From: Diospyros lotus
Lineage: Eukaryota; Streptophyta; Magnoliopsida; Ericales; Ebenaceae
NCBI RefSeq assembly: GCF_014633365.1
Contig: NC_068339.1
Location: 29,521,316-29,585,315, forward strand
DNA length: 64,000 nucleotides
Reading direction: 5' to 3'
The notes beneath the pieces are model-generated. The model was given only the letters and a program-made list of their open reading frames with translations. It was not told the origin of the DNA and did not search any database. Of this stretch, positions 56,711 through 64,000 are shown piece after piece. The position numbers and the translations under genes were made by a program. The stretch's first letter is position 1. Each line of letters begins with the position of its first letter.

Positions 56711-57552
56711 AAACGATCGAGCCCGTTGTCCCGCCTATGGCCTGGCAACGAGGTAAAACTACGATCGAGCCGGTTGTCCCGCCTATGGCCCGGCAACGAG
56801 GTAAAACTACGATCGAGCCCGTTATCCCGCCTATGGCCCGGCAACGAGGTAAAACTAAGATCGAGCCCGTTGTCCCGCTTATGGCCCGGCAACGAGGTAA
56901 AACTACAATCGAGCCCGTTGTCCCGCCTATGGCCCGACAACGAGGTAAACTAAGATCCAGCCCGTTGTCCCGCCTATGGCCCGGCAACGAGGTAAAACTA
57001 CGATCGAGCCCGTTGTCCCGCCTATGACCCGGCGACGAGGTAAAACTAAGATCGAGCCCGTTGTCCCGCCTATGGCCCAGCAACGAGGTAAAACTACGAT
57101 CGAGCCCGTTGTCCCGCCTATGTCCCGGCGATGAGGTAAAACTAAGATCGAACCCGTTGTCCCGCCTATGGCCCGGCAACGAGGTAAAACTACGATCAAG
57201 CCCGTTGTCCCGCCTATGGCCCGGCGACGAGGTAAAACTAAGATCGAACCCATTGTCCCGCCTATGGCCCGGCAACGAGGTAAAACTAAGATCGAGCCCG
57301 TTGTCCCGCCTATGGCCCGGCAACGAGGTAAAACTACGATCGAGCCCGTTGTCCCGCCTATGGCCCGGCAACGAGGTAAAACTAAGATCGAGCCCGTTGT
57401 CCCGCCTATGGCCCGGCAACGAGGTAAAACTACAATCGAGCCAGTTGTCCCGCCTATTGTCTGACAACGAGGTAAAACTACAATCGAGCCCGTTGTCTCG
57501 CCTATGGCCTAGCAACGAGGTAAAACTACGATCGAGCCCGTTACCCCGATAA
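56711..57552 (+). repeat. 48-bp tandem array, about 17 copies
   Basis: Unit GATCGAGCCCGTTGTCCCGC, then CTATGGCCCGGCAACGAGGT and AAAACTAC/A. Starts at 56715, 56763 and 56811 are 48 bp apart. Because 48 is a multiple of three, several frames stay open on both strands, including 274 codons on the minus strand with a 16-residue period. It lies between the integrase stop and the antisense gene. Confidence 0.92.
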
Positions 57553-57779
57553 CAAGGAAAATACGCTCAAGCTCGCCACATCGTGCATGATCCAGTAGCG
57601 AAAGAAAAGTGTTGGCCTTATATCACTAAAGACGACAATAAAAGGATGAATCAGCAGTAAATAGCAAAACACATTGGGTAGGACAAAGAAAAAACATTCA
57701 TTGATAAAACCAACAAACAAACTACAATGAGAGGAGCACATTCGCCTGACAACAGCTGAAATCAAATCATAATGAGGGT

Positions 57780-60175
57780 CTACTCGCGGGAGCGAGACTT
57801 GCGAGAGGAAGGCTTAGAAGACCCCAACGATGCAACAGGAATCCCAGGAGGATCCGCGGGGAATTCCCCTTCTTCAACCTCAACCGTTTGAAGGATATCT
57901 TCAACGGCCGCACTAGGATTTTCTCCAATGGCTCCGGGGTCAACCACCATGCCTTCTTTGAAAAGAAACGGGTTCCAAGGGCCCGCCAAATTCTCCAAAT
58001 CATCCACCAAGTAAGAATCCAAATAAGAAGAAGGACTCATGGGCTCGTTCGGTTCATACTGGCGCCAATCTACTTGATGAGACTCCTCAACCTCTGGAGT
58101 AAGGAAAAGTTCAGGAAAAGTCTCTCCCGGACGTTGAGATTCCAGATGGGCGTGTGCCAGATAAAACCCATATTTCAAAAAACCTGAAGCATATTTTCCT
58201 TTCCTATCTTGACAGTCGGTTGAGAGACGATATTCTTTCACTGCTTCAGCCCGAATATCCCGAGCATCCTTCCGAGTTATCTTCAACTCTAACAGGCGTA
58301 GAGAATGTTCTTGCAAAAGTGCCTCGTGTTGCACCATCAAACCAACACTCTTGCGCTCTTCAGCTTCTAGCTGAGAGCGTAAGTCTGAAATTTCCCCATG
58401 AAGACCCAAGGTACCAACAGAAGCCTCGGACAGTCGATCCTCCATGCGCCCAATCTCTGCCTCTATATTCTTCTTCCCGAGCTCCGCCCGACGAGCACGA
58501 CCCTTTAACTCTTGACGCTCCTCATTCCAAGAAAATTGGCGCTTCCTCCAGTCTGACATTTGGGCCTCTACTTGTTCACGATAGGCCCTGTCCCTAGCAT
58601 TAGAGGCAACTATCCCTTGAACCCCTTGCACCAGAAGTTACTCCACTTCATCCCTAGTCTGGGCATAATTGCCACCGATAAGTCGTCGTTCATCTCGAGG
58701 GAGAATGGTGGAGTAAATGAGGCGAGTGCCAATCCCTGGTTCAGTGACGGAGTCTGTTTCCAATACCCCAGGGGAAACTTCATGTCTCGACCAGTAAGCT
58801 TTGTACCATCCCCGAGAATCATAGTGTGTTTCACCTCGCCCGGAAGAGGAAGTACAAGAGGTGGTCTCAATGCTTTCTCCCCCCCAAGACGGTGACGATC
58901 TTTCCTGTTAGGAACTACAGGGTGGCGACATTCTTCTTCCACCCGAGCCATATCGCCAGCAAACCGAGAAGACGAGGTTCGCCCCCCTTGCGAATTGGGA
59001 GCAGGAGATGGAGGGTTGACGGCCTCTTCATGAGGAAGAGGAAGAGATGGACTTTCTGTGTGAGAAGGAGCTTTGACACTCGATTGGTCACTTCTGGGAC
59101 GACGTTGCCTTTCTACTCCAATGGGAGAAACACCGACAGGCCTACGTGACCGAGGAGGGCGAGAGCTTGTAGATCCCTCGGCACCATGTGTAGAAGTCCC
59201 AGCTGTTGTTACAACACGTGCCTCCTTCTCACGCTGGCGTCTACGTAACTCCATCAGCCTATTTAGCCCAGCCATTTCTGCGAAAATCAATGCAAAGCAG
59301 TTAATACGGAAAAATGCAATAATGGGAAAAGAAAAAAGGAAGGCAATGTCAAAAGATATTCTACCCCCATGAGTGTTTTCCTCCTGAGGATCAAAAGGAG
59401 GATGCGAAGACGATTCAAGCATTTCCATCTCCTCCTCCTCGACTCCTTCCACTTCCTGGTTAGATAGCGTAGAAGACTGAGGAGGAGCAGTTGGCGTCAC
59501 GACCCCCCAGCCCGCGATTCTAAAATTCTCCACCGTCAAGAGGCTCATCAAGTCAACAGGGCCTTGTGCCATTAACATTTCTACTAGGTGACGATACACG
59601 CCCCGAACTTCCTTGCAGGGAGGGAACCCTTGGCTGGCGTCTTGATGATTCCAAAATAAAGGAGCATCCCAATTAGGTGGAGGTTCTATCACTAACCACC
59701 GTTCTTCAAATCGATTAATCTTGTTTGGAAGAGCAATGAACAGCTCTAAGCCCGACACCTTCTGGAGCGTGTAAAGAGCACGATCCTTGCTGGCTTTTCG
59801 CAGTCGATAGAAACAACTGAAAAGTCTCAAGGAGGGGATGACGTCCCTCAGTCGACAAAGTATAGAAAAGCCGACCATCTGAGCCCAACCATTAGGATGA
59901 AGTTGAGCGGGAACAATCTTGTAGTGACGCAACCACGCCCTTGCAAAGGGCGGAAGAGGAAAGCGGAGTCCCACCTCAAATGAAGCAGAGTGAAGACCAA
60001 GGGAGCCCTTGTCTACCCGAGAGGGGTCCGGCTCATCAAGACGAGGGTACCTCACCATAAATTCAGAAGGCGTGGCGTCATAAACTTGCTCATAGGCCCC
60101 GTATCGAAGCCTAGAACTCGAAGTTGTAGGAATGTGCGCGGGGCCGGGGGGTGATGCCGGTCTTCTCCTCGACAT
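57780..60175 (-). pseudogene. Antisense accessory gene of the Tat element, frameshifted
   Basis: On the minus strand a frame from ATG 60173-60175 (MSRRRPASPPG) runs to 58610 (521 aa). It overlaps by 22 nt a second frame that continues to 57780 (283 codons), so one gene appears split by a single-base shift near 58620. Residues about 58-110 (LGLHSASFEVGLRFPLPPF...YKIVPAQLHPNGW) match the putative gypsy-type transposon domain (Pfam PF04195 as I remember it). The second frame is a coiled coil (EEIGRMEDRL-like heptads) with an acidic tail ending SRKSRSRE. A possible 87-nt intron (59278-59364, GTAGAA...TTCGCAG) is also in frame if retained. Function unknown. Extra ORFs, some antisense, are described in Tat elements. 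Confidence 0.75.
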
Positions 60176-60368
60176 ATTAAAGAAATATGAGACCGTTACC
60201 TTGTTACAACAGGAAAGACGGAAGGTCACAGAAAGCAAAACACCTACACAAAAGACAAAGAACATCAGTACAAGGCAAAATAAAGAAACAATTGAAGGAA
60301 AATCAAGTGACTAAAGGCATAAAAGGATGGGGGAAGACCGGAGCCACTCGACCACAACCCAGTGAGGG

Positions 60369-60515
60369 GCCACTCGGTCATGACCGAATGGCCTCCGTCG
60401 AGAACAAGGCCACTCGGTCATGACCGAGTGGCCTCCAGTCGCACGCCATAGCCACTCGGTCATGACCGAGTGGCCTCCAGTCGCACGCACGGCCACTTGG
60501 TCATGACCGAGTGGC
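60369..60515 (-). repeat. Four 24-bp palindromes in the antisense leader
   Basis: GCCACTCGGTCATGACCGAGTGGC is a perfect 24-bp palindrome at 60409-60432 and 60451-60474. One-base variants lie at 60369-60392 and 60492-60515. Spacing is about 41 bp. They lie between the antisense TATA box and its ATG and share the CCACTCGG word with both LTR repeat tracts. Confidence 0.9.
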
Positions 60516-60641
60516 CTCCCAATCGCACCCTTCGAATGATGAAAATGAGATGTGGCCCAGAAACGCGCCGAGACCTGAGAGAATTTTAGTTTTGAAGCAC
60601 CTCAGCTGATCTTTGTGAAAATTAAATGAAGACTTGAAGCC

Positions 60642-60650
60642 CTATTTATA
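60642..60650 (-). promoter_or_regulatory. TATA box of the antisense gene
   Basis: The minus strand reads CCTCTATAAATAGGGC, followed at the expected distance by a leader of about 430 nt before the ATG at 60175. It is inside the element, only about 170 bp from the 3' LTR, so antisense transcription would not need the LTR promoter. Confidence 0.65.
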
Positions 60651-60822
60651 GAGGTTCGAAAGGCAAAAAGTCGAAAGCTGTGGAGCAAATACAGAAAATG
60701 AAGAGCAAATGCGCAAAAATGATCTCCCGAGAGATAAACAAAATGCGGCAAAAGCGACGCCCATTTTTCCAGGATCGTATGCTCTTTTACCCGACTCCTC
60801 AGCTAAAAAACCAGGGAGCAAT

Positions 60823-61839
60823 TGATATGCCCGGGAGGGCGAAATGGATCTGTGATCGAATGTGGACCCCAATAGAAGACAAATCAAAGTCAAAGGCCAA
60901 GGAAGACCCGCTCGGCCGTGCCAGGTGGGAGCCCACTCGGCACAACCGAGTGGCTGAGACCACTCGGTTCTGCCGAGTGGCTGAGACCACTCGGCTAGGC
61001 CAAGTAGCCGTGACCACTCGACCCAACCGAGTGGAGAGGGTCACTCGGTCGTACCGAGTGATCCCTCCCCGAACTCAGCTTCACCGAGTTATGGTCACTC
61101 GGCATGACCGAGTGACCCTTCAAGATAGCCGATCCAGCCGAATTCCCCCCCTTCGCGCCAGACGATGAGCATTGCGATATTTCCGTAATGGGCCGCAAGA
61201 TTTTCGCCGAGAAAACCGCGACGCCTCTCTCTCTCCTTCACTATAACTACGAAACCCACCTTCATCACGAGGTACGCAATTTTGAGTAATAGAAGTATAC
61301 TTTTCTCATTTTCTCTTAAGATTCTGACTTAAGCATCGGAGGGTTTATGCGGGGACCCCACCCGCGTCCTAACGGTGTTCTCGTTTTGTAGGCCACTCGG
61401 TCATCAAGGTCACTCGTCACCCTCAGGTCACTCGGTCATCAAGGTCACTCGTCGCCCTCAGGTCACTCGTTCATCCGAGACCACTCGTCACCCTCAGGTC
61501 ACTCGTTCATCCGAGACCACTCGTCATCCTCAGGTCACTCGTTCATCTGAGACCACTCGTCATCCTCAGGTCACTCGTTCATCCGAGACCACTCGTCATC
61601 CTCAGGTCACTCGTTCATCTTGGGCCATCTGATCATCAGCCCACCTAATCATCAGCCCACCAGATTTACCAGATCCATCAGACCATCAGATCTATCAGAC
61701 TCTCAACTCTGTAAGATCGCCAGATCTGGACCTCTACCAAATCCAGTTACTCGTCAAGATTCTCATCAGTGAAGGCACGACTCCCAAGACTCTTGTGTGA
61801 CCTCAATTAAAAATAAATTGTTGTATTTTGGCAACAACA
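60823..61839 (+). repeat. 3' LTR of the 12.1-kb Tat element
   Basis: 1,017 bp, collinear with 49728-50899 but with fewer palindrome units (60932-61117) and fewer downstream repeat units (61391-61620). The TATA box is changed to CTATAACTAC here (61251-61260). Confidence 0.92.
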
Positions 61840-61844
61840 ACTTT

Positions 61845-62297
61845 AAAAGTGGTGTAGTAAATGGGAGATATTATACGATTAGGTGGGCAACCATTCATTT
61901 GATCCTTAACTGGAAGAAAAGGAAAAAAAAAAAAAAACTCTAAAAAAAATAAAATAAAAATATATAATAAAATAATTTTTTTAATATATATATATAAAGA
62001 AGTATATATATACATATAAGTTGTTCCTTTTCTGCATTACTTAAATAGTATTTCTCTGTGTGCAGTCTAAATAAAATTCTTGCATACGAGGTCATACATT
62101 GAAGACCGCCAGGTATGCCTATCTTCTATCCTTTTATGGCCGATTGAGGATAATGCACAATTCAAGTTGGAGGGTAAGATGTACTTAGGAATTGATTTAT
62201 TGGTATTTGAAATTGATCCGTTGTGCAAATAATTTTGGTTGACTTGATAATATTGTCTTGTGTGGTATATATGATTTTATAGGGCCCCTAAAAAAAT

Positions 62298-62356
<59 letters not shown>

Positions 62357-62555
62357 TAATTAAAAAAAAGAGATAGAGAGAAGAAGGAGACAGAATTGAC
62401 GCTGGTGGTAGCCATTTTTCTCAGGCAGTGCAATCACACTGCCTTATAAAGAAAGAACCACACTGCCAAATGTTGAAAAATGAGACGCTAGACGACGTCA
62501 AGTCTGATGGTGCAATTATGGCATGCCTCGAGCCGAGTGTCGAATAATGTGCCCA
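61845..62555. other. Right part of the Athila-like element and spacer, no gene seen
   Basis: It begins AAAAGTGGTGTAGTAAATGGG and includes AGGTGGGCAACCATTCATTTG, of the kind found in non-autonomous Athila-like elements. It then turns AT-rich with an AAT microsatellite (about 62300-62355). No 3' LTR or polypurine tract could be fixed. Confidence 0.4.
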
Positions 62556-62561
62556 TTGCAC

Positions 62562-62568
62562 TATAAGA
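62562..62568 (+). promoter_or_regulatory. TATA box, possible start of the LOG-like transcription unit
   Basis: CACTATAAGAGAC, preceded by GACGACGTCAAG (a TGACG/ACGTCA-type bZIP word, about 62492). A CTTCTCTTCTTTG leader follows, and a splice-donor-like GATCAG|GTACTC at 62643/62644. A matching acceptor CTTCTTTTCAG ends at 63411, 25 nt before the LOG-like ATG. Confidence 0.4.
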
Positions 62569-62718
62569 GACTCCATATCTGTATGAGGCAAGCCACCATT
62601 CTTTGAGCTCAGTCTTCTCTTCTTTGTGTTATTCTCCGATCAGGTACTCTCATCCCTTTTGTGAAGTTTATAGTTCTTTATTATTATTATTTTTTTATTA
62701 TAGTTTTCTTAAAAAAAA

Positions 62719-63263
62719 ATGGATCTTTATCTCTCAAAAATTCGCAAGTATTATCCATCTCTCCCGCATAATGATTTGAAAAAAATTTATGCTGCTAGGT
62801 GTGAAAGATTTAGGTTGTTGATGCGTAATAACATCCTTGAAGATATTTGTTGATTGATCGAAGCAAAAGTTCGATTAGCTGGTGAAACTTCACCTAGTTT
62901 TAAGCACTTTTCAGGCTTGGGAAAGAGTAGTTTTGCGAAGAAATGAAGAGGAAAAAGAATGAATGGTTGTCATAAGTGTGCTCGTTGGACCTGTAACACA
63001 GATGCAAATCTGTGGGGTTCACGTCCGTAAATCGAGAAGATAAAATTAGTTTCATAAAGGATGGACTAAGTAAGGAGTCATTGGATGATATCCGATTAAC
63101 TCTTGAGACGCATCCATGTGAAATACTGCAAAGAGAACTTCTTGCTTTATGGACCCAGTTCATAAGTGACCACCAACGCTATAGTCTTGGGAATCTGACT
63201 AAAAACGACCATGTTTGCCAATCTATAAGAAAATTGGATGGGAAGCCTATCCCCACTTCATAG
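62719..63263 (+). pseudogene. Decayed ORF resembling viral nucleic-acid-binding proteins
   Basis: From ATG 62719 a frame runs 103 codons to TAA 63028 with two in-frame TGA stops (62851 and 62944). It has a Lys/Arg-rich stretch with a GKSSFAKK block immediately before CHKC (62968-62979), then ARWTC. This basic patch followed by a CxxC pair resembles the small cysteine-rich proteins encoded near the 3' end of carla- and vitivirus-type RNA genomes. A second frame (63012-63263, EDKISFIKDGLSKESLDD) overlaps its end and may be the continuation after a frameshift. No stop-free product exists. Alternatives are an unrelated zinc-finger fragment or chance similarity. No other viral gene (polymerase, coat or movement protein) is seen here. 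In known viruses such proteins bind nucleic acid, and some affect host silencing or transcription. Confidence 0.35.
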
Positions 63264-63435
63264 AAAGTGTTTAAGCCGTTTCTGGACGTAAAACCAAAGG
63301 AAGATGTGAGCCACAATCACAACTATTTGTACATATGCATGATTTTTGTTTGTATTTATTTTTTTGTTGAATTCTTGTATAGCTGTTTTTGATTACCAAA
63401 CTTCTTTTCAGGGCATACAGAAGGAACAAGCATAA

Positions 63436-64000
63436 ATGGAAGGTCAGTTAGTTGGTCGAATCAATACCATATGTGCACTTTCTGGCTCTCAACTTGGGAG
63501 CGATATTTGTTACGCACTTGCAGCAAGCGAACTAGGCCAAAAATTGGGAGAGAAAAAAATTAATTTGGTATATGGAGGGGGAAGTCGTGGATTGAATGGT
63601 TATATTTCACAAGCTGCACATTTTGAAAAATCATCTGTGGTAGGTGTAATGCCAATCCCTTTAGCTAAACCACATATTTCTGGGATTACACGCGATCAAC
63701 TTATAGAAACGACTTCTATGTCTGAGCACATGGCTTGTAAGATTTATCAGTCAGACGCCTTCATTGCTTTACCAAGAGGTTTTGAAACACTTGAAGAAAT
63801 CTTTTGTATAATCTCTTGGGCCAAGAGTAATCTCCATACCAAACCCATTGGACTTTTAAATGTTAACCATTTTTTCAATGGGTTACTCTCTTTTCTTGAT
63901 CAGGCTGTGGAGCAAAAGTTCATTTCTCTTTTAGCAAGAAAGATTCTCATTTTTTCATCCACCATTGATGAGCTGCTAGAGAAATTACACGCTTATGTTC
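63436..64000 (+). CDS. LOG-like protein (cytokinin riboside monophosphate phosphoribohydrolase family), intronless, 3' end outside window
   Basis: 188 codons are open from ATG 63436 to the window edge. LOG enzymes release active cytokinin bases from riboside monophosphates in the cytosol and nucleus. Visible blocks: VGRINTICALSGSQLG (6-21), LVYGGGSRGLNGYISQA (44-60), SDAFIAL (106-112), PRGFETLEE (113-121), then ISWAK (126-130), KPIGLLNV (136-143) and LDQAVEQKFIS (154-164). The family motif PGGxGTxxE is changed to PRGFETLEE: two glycines are replaced by Arg114 and Glu117, while Glu121 stays. The Arg/Lys pair normally near residue 97 (MHQRKAEM-type) reads MSEHMA. Catalysis is therefore doubtful. 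Plant LOG genes usually have several introns, whereas this frame has none, as expected of a retrocopy. An unbroken frame with changed motif residues fits either an old retained subfamily or a recent dead copy. Confidence 0.8.
   Translation, partial: MEGQLVGRINTICALSGSQLGSDICYALAASELGQKLGEKKINLVYGGGSRGLNGYISQAAHFEKSSVVGVMPIPLAKPHISGITRDQLIETTSMSEHMACKIYQSDAFIALPRGFETLEEIFCIISWAKSNLHTKPIGLLNVNHFFNGLLSFLDQAVEQKFISLLARKILIFSSTIDELLEKLHAYV

Larger units (their letters stand above)
49728..61839 (+). mobile_element. 12.1-kb Tat-lineage Ty3 retrotransposon, structurally complete
   Basis: Perfect target duplication ACTTT (49723-49727 and 61840-61844). LTRs lie at 49728-50899 and 60823-61839, starting TGATATGCCCGGGAGG and ending GGCAACAACA. 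Order: 5' LTR, primer site TGGCGCCGTCTGTGGGA (50902-50918), gag, protease, reverse transcriptase, two RNase H modules, integrase, 48-bp tandem array, antisense gene, 3' LTR. Dual RNase H and an extra ORF between integrase and 3' LTR are known traits of the Tat lineage. In about 400 aligned non-repeat LTR positions I count 11 differences, 10 of them transitions. Stops and a frameshift in gag and pol make it non-autonomous now. Confidence 0.93.

Noticed and set aside
56539..57552. Long repetitive frames on both strands
   Set aside because: They follow from the 48-bp period being a multiple of three; no start context or non-repeat domain.
58154..59372. Plus-strand frames in the Tat element 3' region
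   Set aside because: Shadows of the antisense gene, which has domain-like content and an upstream TATA box.

Overview
This window is nuclear DNA of a flowering plant, most likely a eudicot. The evidence is spliced genes with GT-AG introns, a RAMP4/SERP gene of plant type, and plant-specific LTR retrotransposon lineages (Tat, Athila-like, chromovirus-like, a Cassandra TRIM). I cannot name the species. Gene density is very low. I can support two host genes, plus a third whose coding potential is uncertain and which is cut by the right edge. The rest is retrotransposon DNA in several nested layers, as in pericentromeric or other heterochromatic plant DNA.

Layout. At 1-1529 there are decayed Ty3 remnants. 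At 2108-14742 lies a solo LTR whose body holds a deleted Tat element (3144-9070, with long tandem arrays) and a second, reverse-oriented solo LTR (9241-13909). That second LTR holds a copia-like LTR and a Cassandra solo LTR carrying 5S rRNA-derived sequence. At 17062-18218 (minus) is a small three-exon gene for the ER tail-anchored protein RAMP4/SERP. From 19916 to 27977 there are three more solo LTRs of the same long-LTR superfamily, one nested in another, each with a matching 5-bp target duplication. At 28776-31089 is an internally deleted Ty3 element with an initiator-Met-type primer site. At 36056-36688 (minus) is an intronless WRN-like 3'-5' exonuclease gene, followed by an inverted-repeat element full of GA-rich repeats. 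At 38800-46347 are a truncated Tat element and more LTR pieces. From 46645 onward is a non-autonomous Athila-like element split by a 12.1-kb Tat element (49728-61839) with LTRs, gag, pol, a 48-bp tandem array and an antisense gene with its own TATA box.

At the right edge (62562-64000) lies an intronless LOG-like (cytokinin-activating enzyme family) reading frame with an altered phosphate-binding motif. Upstream is a decayed ORF that resembles the small cysteine-rich nucleic-acid-binding proteins of positive-strand RNA plant viruses. This is the most unusual gene neighbourhood here, and the viral assignment is tentative.

The retroelements are decaying: in the 12.1-kb element and in the virus-like ORF most in-frame stops look like C-to-T or G-to-A changes. 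The two intact host genes are unrelated in function and form no visible pathway. All coordinates and counts were read by eye from the sequence, and no alignment or database search was run.
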